Positions 50,016-58,818 of a DNA stretch of 64,000 nt are shown here, piece by piece. The DNA is taken from positions 1-64,000 of the forward strand of contig NZ_JBDIVF010000012.1 in NCBI RefSeq assembly GCF_039631355.1, in the 5' to 3' direction. Position 1 is the stretch's first letter; each line of letters begins with the position of its first letter. This DNA comes from Uliginosibacterium paludis. Its GTDB lineage: Bacteria > Pseudomonadota > Gammaproteobacteria > Burkholderiales > Rhodocyclaceae. Below the pieces are notes generated by a model. It had not been told where the DNA came from. It was given only the letters and a program-made list of their open reading frames with translations, and did no database searches. A program made the position numbers and the translations under genes.

Positions 50016-52547
50016 TCAGGCCGTGACCGGGTGGGGGGAGGCTTCTGCCTGCTCGTCAGCGCGTGCCGGCCGGATCTGACCGCGCTCCTTCACGAACAGG
50101 ATGCGTTCGTCATGGCCGGCATCGTTCACGAAGCTGCGGAAGCGCTTGCGGGTTTCCGGATCGGTGACCGCGCTCTTCCACTCGCACTGGTAGGTGTCGA
50201 CCACATGCTGCATCTGTGCTTCGAGTTCGTCGCCGATGCCCAGCGAATCGGCGATCAGCACCTCCTTCAGATAATCGAGCCCGCCTTCGAGGTTTTCGCG
50301 CCAGGTGCTGGTGCGTTGCAGGCGGTCTGCCGTCTTCACATAGAACATCAGGAAGCGGTCGATCAGGCTGATCAGCGCGTCCTTTGACAGGTCTGACGCG
50401 ATCAGCTCGGCATGGCGCGGCTTCATGCCGCCGTTGCCGCAGACATAGAGGTTCCAGCCCTTTTCGGTAGCAATGACGCCGACATCCTTGCCCTGTGCTT
50501 CGGCGCACTCCCGCGTGCAGCCGGAGACGCCGAACTTGATCTTGTGCGGTGCGCGCAGGCCCTTGTAGCGGTTCTCCAGCTCCACCGCGAGGCCGACCGA
50601 GTCATCCACGCCATAGCGGCACCAGGTGGAGCCGACGCAGCTCTTCACCGTGCGCAGCGCCTTGCCGTAGGCGTGCCCCGATTCGAAGCCGGCGGCGATC
50701 AGCTCTTCCCAGATGAAGGGCAGCTGCTCGACACGGGCGCCGAACATGTCGACCCGCGCGCCACCGGTGACCTTGGTGTAGAGACCGTATTTCTTGGCGA
50801 CCATGCCCACCGCGATGAGGCCGTCCGGCGTCACTTCGCCGCCCGGCATGCGCGGCACCACCGAATAGGTGCCATCCTTCTGGATGTTGCCGAGGAAGTA
50901 GTCGTTGGAATCCTGCAGGCTGGCGAGCTCGCCCTTGAGCACGAAGTCGTTCCAGCAGGAGGCGAAGATGCTGGCCGCCGTCGGCTTGCAGATGTCGCAG
51001 CCCAGCCCCTTGCCGTGCTTCGCGAGCAGATCGGCGAAGCTCCTGATCTGGCCCACGCGGATCAGGTGATAGAGCTCCTGGCGCGAGTAGGGGAAGTGTT
51101 CGCAGAGGTGATTGTTCACCTCCATGCCCAGCCGGCTCATTTCGGCCTTCATGACCTGCGTCACCAGCGGTACGCAGCCGCCGCAGGTGCCGCCGGCCTT
51201 GTTGCAGGCCTTCATGCCGGCAACGGTGGTGACGCCTTCGGCCACCGCTGCGCAGATCTGGCCCTTGGTCACGTTGTTGCAGGAACAGATCTGGGCGCTG
51301 TCGGGCAGGGCCTCCACGCCGAGGCCCGGCTTGGCCTTGCCGTCGGACGCAGGCAGGATCAGGAATTCCGGATCGGCCGGCAGCGCGATGCGGTTCAGCG
51401 CCATCTGCAGCAGCGTGCCGTATTCGTCTGCATTGCCGATCAGCACGGCGCCCAGCAGCAGCTTGCCGTCAGCACTGGTCACGATCTTCTTGTAGATCTG
51501 CTTGGCTTCGTCGGCATAGCGGAAGCTGCGGCAGCCCGGCGTCTTGCCCTGGGCGTCGCCGATGCTGGCGACATCCACGCCCATCAGCTTGAGCTTGGTG
51601 CTCATGTCGGCGCCGGCGAAGACGGCGGTGGCGTCACCGGCAATATGGCGGGCGGCGATGCGGGCCATGTCGTAGCCGGGGGCGACCAGGCCGAAGAGCT
51701 GATCGCGCCAGCTGGCACATTCGCCAATGGCATACAGGTCGTGATCGCTGGTGCGGCAGTGGTCATCAATTGCGAAGCCGCCGCGCGCGCCGACCGGCAG
51801 CGCATTTTCGCGGGCGAGTTCATCGCGCGGACGGATGCCGGCCGAGAACACGATCATGTCGGCCTCGAGGTGGGTGTCGTCGGAGAACACCATGCGATGC
51901 CGCGCGGTGAGGCCGTCGGTGATCTTCACCGTGCTGCGGCTGGTGTGCACCTGCACGCCCAGTGCCTCGATCCTGTTGCGCAGGATGCGGCCGCCTTCGT
52001 CATCCACCTGCACCGTCATCAGCCGCGGCGCGAACTCCACCACATGGGTTTCCAGCCCGAGGTCACGCAGCGCCTTGGCACATTCGAGCCCGAGCAGCCC
52101 GCCGCCCACCACCACACCGCTGCGCGAGATGGCGCCGGCCGCCTTCATCGCTTCCAGATCCTCGATGGTGCGATAGACGAAGCACTGCTCGCGGTCCTTG
52201 CCGGCCACCGGCGGCACGAAGGGATAGGAGCCGGTGGCGATCACCAGCTTGTCATAGGGCAGCACTTCACCATGCTGGGTCGTGACCGTTTTCGCACGGC
52301 GATCGATGCCGGCCACCCGCGTGCCCAGGCGCAGCGTGAAGCCGCTTGCTTCGAAGAAGCCGGGGCTGACCAGCGAAAGGTCTTCGGCGCTCTTGCCGGA
52401 GAAGAATTCGGAGAGGTGGACGCGATCATAGGCCGGACGCGGCTCTTCGCAGAGCACGCTTACTTCGGCGCCGGGGATCTGGAGCTGGTGCAGTTCTTCG
52501 AGGAACTTGTGGCCCACCATGCCGTGGCCAACAACAAGGATCTTCAT
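50016..52547 (-). CDS. nirB: Nitrite reductase large subunit NirB
   Basis: This 843-residue protein reduces nitrite to ammonium with NADH. Order: FAD/NAD-binding domain (MKILVVGHGMVGHKFLEEL, LGGGLLGLECAKAL-like VVGGGLLGLECAKALRDLGL), a BFD-type 2Fe-2S domain (CSCNNVTKGQICAAVAEGVTTVAGMKACNKAGGTCGGC), then the ferredoxin-like and siroheme/4Fe-4S domains (CVGSTWCRYG and GVSGCTRECAEAQGKDVG with the Cys ligands). The start is the usual NirB Met; the frame extends 111 codons further upstream but without the fold. The length is close to the E. coli protein (847). Confidence 0.96.
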   Translation of the reverse strand: MKILVVGHGMVGHKFLEELHQLQIPGAEVSVLCEEPRPAYDRVHLSEFFSGKSAEDLSLVSPGFFEASGFTLRLGTRVAGIDRRAKTVTTQHGEVLPYDKLVIATGSYPFVPPVAGKDREQCFVYRTIEDLEAMKAAGAISRSGVVVGGGLLGLECAKALRDLGLETHVVEFAPRLMTVQVDDEGGRILRNRIEALGVQVHTSRSTVKITDGLTARHRMVFSDDTHLEADMIVFSAGIRPRDELARENALPVGARGGFAIDDHCRTSDHDLYAIGECASWRDQLFGLVAPGYDMARIAARHIAGDATAVFAGADMSTKLKLMGVDVASIGDAQGKTPGCRSFRYADEAKQIYKKIVTSADGKLLLGAVLIGNADEYGTLLQMALNRIALPADPEFLILPASDGKAKPGLGVEALPDSAQICSCNNVTKGQICAAVAEGVTTVAGMKACNKAGGTCGGCVPLVTQVMKAEMSRLGMEVNNHLCEHFPYSRQELYHLIRVGQIRSFADLLAKHGKGLGCDICKPTAASIFASCWNDFVLKGELASLQDSNDYFLGNIQKDGTYSVVPRMPGGEVTPDGLIAVGMVAKKYGLYTKVTGGARVDMFGARVEQLPFIWEELIAAGFESGHAYGKALRTVKSCVGSTWCRYGVDDSVGLAVELENRYKGLRAPHKIKFGVSGCTRECAEAQGKDVGVIATEKGWNLYVCGNGGMKPRHAELIASDLSKDALISLIDRFLMFYVKTADRLQRTSTWRENLEGGLDYLKEVLIADSLGIGDELEAQMQHVVDTYQCEWKSAVTDPETRKRFRSFVNDAGHDERILFVKERGQIRPARADEQAEASPHPVTA

Positions 52548-53200
52548 CTCGGTATCACTCTTCCCGTTCCGGAAGGACCTCGGCGATACCGGACCCGGCG
52601 CTGTGCCGGAACCTGCTGAAGCCTCCGCAGAACAATGCTTGCTGACGGATTGGAAATGCCGGAGGCAGGATCGGCCCTGCATTCCGGATTCCGCCCACGT
52701 TGGCGGAGGCTTGTGCCCGACACGGCTGTGCGTCGGAGCAATACGCTGAAAATCAAGCAGGAAGCGTGCCGCATGCTCCGATCGGAGTGAAACCCTTGCA
52801 GCACAAGCCTTCTGCCTGAACCTGCCGCCGCCAGCGCTCGTGCGGCGGGCACCAAATCCGGTCACGCTGCACCAGCGCAAGGCGGCGAGGCGAGGGCGGG
52901 CAGTCAGGACGCGGATGCTCGTTTCAGGCCGGGCGGACAGGTGGCGCGGCGCCTGGTCGCTTGTTTGGTACGAAAAAACGACAAATCTATCTAATTGATT
53001 GAATTGATAAAAATGACGACGAAGGCCTCTGGTCAGACCTGGCGGACCTTCAGAGCCGCCTGCGCTTGAGGTCGCGGGCTGTGGAATTTCAAATCCGGAG
53101 CGCGACAGAAAGCCCCCGCCCGAGGGGCATGGACGCCATTCCGGCCGGCTGCCGGACAGGCCCGGGCCGCGGTCCCGTTTCCCTCAAGAGAGTACAAGCC
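52548..53200. other. Divergent promoter region of nirB and the amylase gene (653 bp)
   Basis: No gene is supported. A strongly AT-rich stretch lies at about 52970-53021 (GATAAAAATGACG and neighbours), which would suit the amylase promoter, but no clear -35/-10 pair is certain. I found no FNR-type TTGATNNNNATCAA site for nirB. Confidence 0.4.
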
Positions 53201-54622
53201 ATGAAACTGAAAAAACTGATGATGGATCTCGCTGTGCTGCTGGCCGGACTGTGCGGCGTGGCACCCGCCGCGCGAGCCGATGTGATCCTGCACGCTTTCG
53301 AATGGCGCTATGACCTCGTCACCGTACGCGCTGCCACGATCCAGTCTTCCGGATTCAAGGCGGTGCTGGTCGCGCCCCCGCTCAAGAGCGCTGCCAGCAA
53401 CGGTGCCTGGTGGATGCGCTACCAGCCGCAGGACTACCGGGTGATCGACAACTACCGAGGCAACCGGCAGCAGTTCGAGGCCATGGTGAAGGAACTCGCT
53501 TCACGCGGCATTGCCGTTTATGCCGATGTCGTGCTTAACCAGATGGCGGAGGAGCGTAACAACTCGACGACTTTTCCGGGTACGAACGCACTGGCGGCCT
53601 ACGCATCGAATGCCACTTACTGGAACAATCAGAAGCTCTTCGGCGATCTGACGAAAAACCTCTTCACCGCCAGCGATTTCCACGATCCGCTCTGCATTAC
53701 CAACTGGTATGACACCAGCGAAGTGATCCGCGGCCGCATCAGTTGCAGCACCTCGCCCGGCCTGCCGGACCTGAAGGATACGGTGCCGGGAGAAAACCAC
53801 GTGAATGACAGTCGCATGAGTTACCTGCGTGCTCTCAAGGCACTTGGCGTGAAGGGCTTTCGCATTGATGCGGCCAAGCACATGCCCAACGGCGCGATCG
53901 GCTACTTCTTTGCCGATGACGTGCGCAAGGATGCTTTCATCTTTGGTGAGATCATCACCGATGGCGGTGTCGGCAATGCGGAGTACGACCTCTTTCTCGC
54001 GCCCTACCTGAGTCAGTTGCCGCAGCAGTTCCGCGCCTATGACTTCCCGCTGCTGGCGACCGTCCGCAAGGCTTTCGCGTCTGGCGGCAGCCTCGCTGCA
54101 CTGGCGCAACCGGATGCCACTGGCAAGGCGCTGGCCGATGCGCGTGCGGTGAGCGTGGTGGTGACACACGATATTCCATACAACGATGTCTTCCGGCACC
54201 AGATCATGGATGCGACCGACGAAAAGCTGGCTTATGCCTACATTCTGGGGCGCAAGGACGGGGTGCCGATGGTTTTCGACGACGGTTACGAGGGGCGTGT
54301 CGATGGTGGTCGCTGGGTCAGCCAGTACATCGCCTCGCATATCAAGGCCGGCGTGAAATTCCATGAGAAAGTACTGGGCCAGCCGTATGAGGTACTCGCG
54401 TCGAGCGATTGCGCACTGCTCTTCCGGCGTGGCAAGGAAGGCATCGTCGGCATCAACAAGTGCGGCAGTGCGACCAGCTTCACCGTGAATACCTCGGAGA
54501 AGTTCTACTGGTACCGCAACTACCGTGACGTACTGACCGACGCCAATGCCATCAACATCGGCGCCAGCAGCTATCGCTTCACGCTGCCGGCCCGCACGGC
54601 GCGCATGTGGCTGCCGGAGTAA
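53201..54622 (+). CDS. Secreted alpha-amylase (GH13)
   Basis: This 473-residue enzyme has a signal peptide (MKLKKLMMDLAVLLAGLCGVAPAARA). The GH13 catalytic set is visible: DVVLNQM region I (Asp109), nucleophile Asp223 in GFRIDAAKHM, acid/base Glu250 in IFGEI, and Asp324 in VVTHDIPYND. Region I normally ends in His (DVVLNH); here it is Gln114, an unusual change. AGAGAG precedes the ATG by about eight bases. There is no obvious starch-binding domain at the C-terminus. Its last 140 bases exist in a decayed second copy at 57166. It hydrolyses internal alpha-1,4 glucan bonds outside the cell or in the periplasm. Confidence 0.93.
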   Translation: MKLKKLMMDLAVLLAGLCGVAPAARADVILHAFEWRYDLVTVRAATIQSSGFKAVLVAPPLKSAASNGAWWMRYQPQDYRVIDNYRGNRQQFEAMVKELASRGIAVYADVVLNQMAEERNNSTTFPGTNALAAYASNATYWNNQKLFGDLTKNLFTASDFHDPLCITNWYDTSEVIRGRISCSTSPGLPDLKDTVPGENHVNDSRMSYLRALKALGVKGFRIDAAKHMPNGAIGYFFADDVRKDAFIFGEIITDGGVGNAEYDLFLAPYLSQLPQQFRAYDFPLLATVRKAFASGGSLAALAQPDATGKALADARAVSVVVTHDIPYNDVFRHQIMDATDEKLAYAYILGRKDGVPMVFDDGYEGRVDGGRWVSQYIASHIKAGVKFHEKVLGQPYEVLASSDCALLFRRGKEGIVGINKCGSATSFTVNTSEKFYWYRNYRDVLTDANAINIGASSYRFTLPARTARMWLPE

Positions 54623-55040
54623 GCGGGGCTCAATCCATCGCTTCGACAAGATGGGCCCGGTTGGCGGGCGCCGGATAGGGATCGGGCCAGTATTCCAGCA
54701 GGTGGCTGATCCGCCCTTCGCGGATCGTGAAGAAGGAGATTGCGGTGGCTGACTGAACGCCGTCAGTGATCGCGACTTCGCTGACTACCCCGGCCTCCGA
54801 GCCGATCAGGCGGCGGATCTCGAATTGCCAGGGCCCGTGCGCCGGATACTCCTGATTGAGCCGTGCGAAGCGCTCGGCGCCCCGCACCCGCTCGCGTGAC
54901 TGGGGCCACTCGAGGATGAAGTCCGGCGCGAGCACCGCGGCCACGCTCGAAAAATCATTGTTCGCCATCAGGCACCATAATTCGTGGACGGTGGTACTGA
55001 TGGGAGCCGGGTATGACACTGAGGTGTTGTCCTGCGTTGG
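54479..55040 (+). repeat. Segmental direct duplication, copy 1
   Basis: The region from the amylase 3' end through the SnoaL-like gene to just past its start is repeated in the same orientation at 57166-57725. Over the last part of the amylase gene and the start of the downstream gene the two copies are nearly identical by eye, while the amylase part of copy 2 has small deletions. Confidence 0.85.
54630..55019 (-). CDS. SnoaL-like/NTF2-fold protein, copy 1
   Basis: This 129-residue protein begins at a GTG (VSYPAPISTTVHELW) that aligns with the ATG of the paralogue at 57702; a more upstream ATG (55100) also exists in frame. The NTF2-like pattern is NNDFSSVAAVLAPDFILEWPQSRERVRGAERFARLNQEYPAHGPWQFEIRRLIGSEAGVVSEVAITDG, with a final LLEYWPDPYPAPANRAHLVEAMD. 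It is almost the same as the copy at 57316 apart from the N-terminus and scattered changes. It ends eight bases from the convergent amylase stop. The function is unknown. Confidence 0.85.
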   Translation of the reverse strand: MSYPAPISTTVHELWCLMANNDFSSVAAVLAPDFILEWPQSRERVRGAERFARLNQEYPAHGPWQFEIRRLIGSEAGVVSEVAITDGVQSATAISFFTIREGRISHLLEYWPDPYPAPANRAHLVEAMD

Positions 55041-55479
55041 TCTGCCTGCTGACAAGGATTTCGACCGAATCACCGGGTTTCCGCGGGAATCCGGCGGCAC
55101 CGGCCCCTGTCACGCTGCAGCAGCACAAGGAGGGCGGGAAAGAGCCCTGACCGGGCAACTCGGGCTTGTCCCGATCCCGCAGCAAGCAGGGTGTGGCCGG
55201 ATTCGCGAAAGGGACGGGGTGCGGCAAGGTGGCTGGAATGCTCTGGCCTGGCTGCGGATCTGGCTGGGCGGGCGGCCACCTGACTCCAGGCTCTCGTGCT
55301 CTCGGGCCGTGACGCTGATGGATCCCGGTTCGTTCTCAAGTGCACGTAAGCGATGCCGACCTGATGCGGGCAGGCCGATTGCGACAATGGTGCGGGCGGC
55401 TTGCGGCTGGCGACGATCAGCGACATGGCCGGCCAACGCATGAGGATAATGTCAGCTTCCATTTCCACTGACCTTCCCC
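55041..55479. other. Intergenic region before the TPM gene (439 bp)
   Basis: No gene is supported. The plus-strand frames here have no start signal and antisense frames show no family. The promoter of the TPM gene should lie here, but no consensus is clear. Confidence 0.4.
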
Positions 55480-56979
55480 ATGCTGTCCGCCCGCCACCTT
55501 CTGCTGCACTGTCTGTTCCTGTTATTCAGCCTGTCAGCACTGGCCGCTACCCGCGTTGATGAACTTGCGGATCCGCGTGCGCAGCAAGGCAGTCATGTGG
55601 CCAATCCGGATGGCTTGCTGTCGGGTGCAGCAGTCAGCCAGATCGATGGCCTCCTAAAGCAACTCGAGGCCGAGACCGGTACCCAGGTTGCGGTAGTGGC
55701 CGTTCAGTCGGTGGCTGATGGCGACGTTTTTGGATTTGCCCAGGGTCTGTTCGAGCGCTGGGGCATCGGGCGTAAGGGGCATGACGACGGCGCGCTGATC
55801 CTGCTGGCGCTCGAGCAGCGAACGGTGCGCATCCATACCGGCTACGGACTCGAAGGCGTGCTGCCCGATGCCGTATGCAAGCGCATCACCAGCGAACTGA
55901 TGTTGCCGGCGCTACGCGCCGGACGCTACGACGAAGGCATGCTGGCCGGGGTGCAGGCGGTACTGCAGCAGCTTCGATCAGGCGGGAGCGGCATGTTGCC
56001 GCTGCAAGCAGGCAACTTCAGTGAGGCGAGCGGAGCCCGCACCACGAGCCGCGCATCTGCTCAGGTGCTGGATGCCTGGAGCGTGTTGCGCTGGGTGTTC
56101 GCGGGCTGTCTGCTCTTTGCCACACTCTTCTGGCAGATGTTCCGCTCGACAGGCAAGCGTGAAGAGACATCCGAACGGGGCGGCGGATTCCTCGGGTGTA
56201 TGCAGCGGCTGCCCTGGCATCTCCATGCAGCCGTATTCACCGGCCTGCCTCTGCTGTTCTTGCTGCTGCTGGACATCCTGCGCCCGCCGGGGCTCTTCTG
56301 GCTGGCTTTGGGCGGCATCTACGGCTTCTACCTGTTGGCCGCTGTGCTGCGGGCCATAGCCTTGCGCCAAGAGCTGGCGCGCATGTTCCAGCGACGCCGG
56401 TACGTGGCGCTGGCCGAGCTGCTGGAGACGCAGCGCGTTTTCTGGGGGGGCATGGCCTTCATTTTTCCTGTGCCCATGGCCGTTCACTTTTTCACGCTGG
56501 ATCGACTGGCCCGTCATTACCGCTGGGCACCGCGTGCCTGCCTGCATTGCAAGCAGCCCGGCATGCGCTGTCTGAGCGAGGAAGAAGAGGATGCCTTTCT
56601 CGGCAAAACGCAGCAGCTGGAGGAGAGCCTGCACTCGGTGGATCACGATGTCTGGTTGTGCCCGGCCTGTGGCAAGTACAGTTCCATTGCCTATCCGCAG
56701 CGCAACAGCAAGTATTCGCGCTGCCCCGACTGCAAGGCCATGGCGCGCCTGCTGCTGGGAGACGAAGTAGTCGAGGCTGCCACCACCTCGTCCAGCGGGC
56801 GCGGCACGCGCTTCTACCAATGCAAGGCCTGCAACAAGCGACGCCGTGAGAGCTATGCCATCGCACGCATCCAGGAAAGCAGCTCGTCCTCTTCGTCTTC
56901 CTCGTCCTCTTCTTCGTCTTCAAGCAGCAGCTGGGGTGGCGGCAGCTCAGGCGGCGGGGGGAGCAGCAGCAGTTGGTAG
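55480..56979 (+). CDS. TPM-domain membrane protein with zinc ribbons (YgcG-type)
   Basis: This 499-residue protein has a signal peptide (HLLLHCLFLLFSLSALAATR), then a TPM domain at about 20-165 (VANPDGLLSGAAVSQIDGLLKQLEAETGTQVAVVAVQSV, GKGHDDGALILLALEQRTVRIHTGYGLEGVLPDAV). A membrane segment at about 195-215 (VLRWVFAGCLLFATLFWQMF) and another pair near 250-300 follow. Then come zinc-ribbon-like Cys pairs: CLHCKQPGMRC, CPACGKYSS with CPDCKAMARL, and CKACNKRRRES. The tail is a pure Ser stretch followed by WGGGSSGGGGSSSSW. The Gly/Ser-rich C-terminus is usual for YgcG-type proteins. The role is not established; TPM proteins in other bacteria may be phosphatases. Confidence 0.85.
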   Translation: MLSARHLLLHCLFLLFSLSALAATRVDELADPRAQQGSHVANPDGLLSGAAVSQIDGLLKQLEAETGTQVAVVAVQSVADGDVFGFAQGLFERWGIGRKGHDDGALILLALEQRTVRIHTGYGLEGVLPDAVCKRITSELMLPALRAGRYDEGMLAGVQAVLQQLRSGGSGMLPLQAGNFSEASGARTTSRASAQVLDAWSVLRWVFAGCLLFATLFWQMFRSTGKREETSERGGGFLGCMQRLPWHLHAAVFTGLPLLFLLLLDILRPPGLFWLALGGIYGFYLLAAVLRAIALRQELARMFQRRRYVALAELLETQRVFWGGMAFIFPVPMAVHFFTLDRLARHYRWAPRACLHCKQPGMRCLSEEEEDAFLGKTQQLEESLHSVDHDVWLCPACGKYSSIAYPQRNSKYSRCPDCKAMARLLLGDEVVEAATTSSSGRGTRFYQCKACNKRRRESYAIARIQESSSSSSSSSSSSSSSSSSWGGGSSGGGGSSSSW

Positions 56980-57165
56980 CGGTGCATGGAGGCCCGGGGA
57001 ATTCCTCAGGGGCGCGTATCGGCAGGCACGCAGAGGATGGATCTTCGGGTGGCATCTGCGCCCGGCCATGCGCCATTTCACCCGTCGTCGTGGTCTGTGC
57101 GCACACGTTCGCCTGGGCGCGCTCATGGAGGTCCGAGGGGTCGCATCAGCGAGCGCTGCGCGAGC

Positions 57166-57308
57166 TGTCTCACCGTGAATCCCTTGGCGAAATCATACGG
57201 GTATCGCAATTACCGTGACGCACTGACCGCGCCAATGCCATCAACATCGACGCCAGCTATCGCTTCACGCTGCCGGCCCGCACGGCGCGCATGTGGCTGC
57301 CGGAGTAA
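57166..57308 (+). pseudogene. Decayed second copy of the amylase 3' end
   Basis: This piece aligns with amylase codons for the final 48 residues (FTVNTSEKFYWYRNYRDVLTDA and onward). It has a one-base deletion near GACGCC and a three-base deletion near AGCAGC, so the frame is broken, while the last 60 bases to the stop are practically unchanged. No upstream amylase sequence remains. The rest of 56980-57315 shows nothing else. Confidence 0.85.
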
Positions 57309-57315
57309 GCGGGGC

Positions 57316-57702
57316 TCAATCCATCGCTTCGACAAGATGGGCCCGGTTGGCGGGGGCTGGATAGGGGTCGGGCCAGTATTCCAGCAGGTGGCTGATCCGC
57401 CCTTCGCGGATCGTGAAGAAGGAAATGGCGGTGGCTGACTGAACGCCGTCAGTGATCGCGACTTCGCTGACCACGCTGGCCCCGGAGCCGATCAGACGGC
57501 GGATCTCGAACTGCCACGGCCCGTGCGCCGGATACTCCTGATTCAGCCGGACGAAGCGCTCCGCGCCCCGTACGCGCTCGCGGGACTGGGGCCATTCGAG
57601 GATGAAGTCCGGCGCGAGCACCGCGGCGACGCTGGGAAAATCGTTGCTTGCCATCAGACGCCAGAATTCGCGAACGGTGCTGATGGGGTCCGGATAGGTC
57701 AT
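57316..57702 (-). CDS. SnoaL-like/NTF2-fold protein, copy 2
   Basis: This 128-residue protein starts MTYPDPISTVREFWRLMASNDFPSVAAVLAPDFILEW, with GAGGACACGCC before the ATG. It is a paralogue of the copy at 54630 and nearly identical from ILEWPQSRERVRGAERF to the end. It has the better start signals of the two. The NTF2-like fold binds small ligands or catalyses isomerisation or hydration in other proteins; here the function is unknown. Confidence 0.88.
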   Translation of the reverse strand: MTYPDPISTVREFWRLMASNDFPSVAAVLAPDFILEWPQSRERVRGAERFVRLNQEYPAHGPWQFEIRRLIGSGASVVSEVAITDGVQSATAISFFTIREGRISHLLEYWPDPYPAPANRAHLVEAMD

Positions 57703-57800
57703 TGGCGTGTCCTCGTGCATGGGTCTGCTTGCCGGCTGTCATGCCGTTCGGGTCTGGCGTGAGTCCGGCAAGATACCGGCTTCCGGGCTGCGCGCCGGAT

Positions 57801-58412
57801 TCAATCGCCGGGCGGATGATCGGCTTCGCGCAGCCTCAGGCGCACGATGGGCCGGCCCGGCCGGTGGCGCGCCACTTCCTCGAAGCCTGCGGCGAGGAAC
57901 TGGCTCAGCGAACCGAACCAGGGGGCGTCGGCCCTGGCGGGCACTTCGCGGTCGACCGGATAGGCTTCGAGCACGCGCGCGCCCTGCGCAGCGGCAAAGC
58001 GGATGGCTTCCTGGAGCAGACGGTGCGCCAGGCCCTGGCCGCGGTGCTGCGAGGGCACGACGAAGCAGACGATCGACCAGACGGGCGTGTCATCGACGCG
58101 CCGCATCGTGGGCGAGGTGGCGAGGCGTGCGAAATCTTCGCGCGGGCCGAGCGAAATCCAGCAGGCGGCTTGCCCGTCGAGATAGCCGATCAGACCGGGG
58201 GCGCGATCAGCGCCGGCCAGAGCCCGCATCCGCGCGCGATTGCTCTCCGACAGGTTCAGGCCCGGCGTTGGCTGATAGTCGCGATGGGCGAGCCGGTAGT
58301 ACATGCAGTAGCAGCGGCGAGCTTCGGCACAGCCTCTGGCCTGGAAGACAGCTTCGAGATCCGCCATCCGGCCAGTGTCAAGCGGATATGCGGAAAAAAC
58401 GGCGTCAGGCAT
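57801..58412 (-). CDS. GNAT-family acetyltransferase
   Basis: This 203-residue protein carries VWSIVCFVVPSQHRGQGLAHRLLQEAIRFAAAQGARVLEAYPVD, the GNAT acetyl-CoA site (QHRGQGLA) and a Trp-rich middle (DGQAACWISLGPREDF). An AGGAAAATGCC precedes the ATG. Early Cys-rich CAEARRCYCMYY is odd for GNATs. The substrate is unknown. Confidence 0.88.
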   Translation of the reverse strand: MPDAVFSAYPLDTGRMADLEAVFQARGCAEARRCYCMYYRLAHRDYQPTPGLNLSESNRARMRALAGADRAPGLIGYLDGQAACWISLGPREDFARLATSPTMRRVDDTPVWSIVCFVVPSQHRGQGLAHRLLQEAIRFAAAQGARVLEAYPVDREVPARADAPWFGSLSQFLAAGFEEVARHRPGRPIVRLRLREADHPPGD

Positions 58413-58482
58413 GGCATTTTCCTGTCCGGTGGCGGTTCCCGGATGAAAGCAAGTGCCGTACTCGCGGCCGCGAGACTGTCTT

Positions 58483-58629
58483 TCAGGCGAGACGCGGGCC
58501 GCGCAGCACGGCGCGATTCATCTGGCGGAAGGTCTGGAGATCGTCTCCGGCCAGATAGCCGTGAACATGGCTGCGCAGGTCGCGCATGATGCGGCGGATG
58601 GTACGACGGGCTTGACGACGGGACTTCAT
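58483..58629 (-). CDS. Small basic protein, 48 aa
   Basis: The sequence starts MKSRRQARRTIRRIMRDLRSHVHGYLAGDDLQTFRQMNRAVLRGPRLA. It is strongly Arg-rich in the first half. AGGAG lies seven bases before the ATG. I do not recognise a family; it may bind nucleic acid. It lies in the gap between the GNAT and rlmA genes and could also be a chance frame. Confidence 0.45.
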   Translation of the reverse strand: MKSRRQARRTIRRIMRDLRSHVHGYLAGDDLQTFRQMNRAVLRGPRLA

Positions 58630-58818
58630 GGTCTGGCTCCTGATGGCGGAGGGGATGGACGTCTTCATCTTCGGCGACCTGACGCGGAAATGCATCGCGG
58701 AAACTGGAGCGAACTGTTACGGATCCGGATTCAGGGATGGTTGTTTTTCCGCGTGATTCGCCCGTCAGGTCGCGTGCTGTCTTGCCTGGCGGCGGATTGT
58801 CGCGGAACATGCGGCGCC

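Larger units (their letters stand above)
57166..57725 (+). repeat. Segmental direct duplication, copy 2
   Basis: Second copy of the segment at 54479-55040, same orientation, holding the amylase tail relic and a SnoaL-like paralogue. The 2.6-kb between the copies contains the TPM gene. Confidence 0.85.

Noticed and set aside
50412..52619. 735-codon plus-strand frame opposite nirB
   Set aside because: Antisense to NirB whose Fe-S and siroheme motifs are clear.
52548..52880. N-terminal extension of NirB by 111 codons
   Set aside because: The NirB fold begins at MKILVVGHG; the extension has no family content and would cover the promoter region.
56880..56976. Ser-codon-rich stretch as a DNA repeat
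   Set aside because: It encodes the low-complexity Ser/Gly tail of the TPM protein and does not need a separate repeat explanation.
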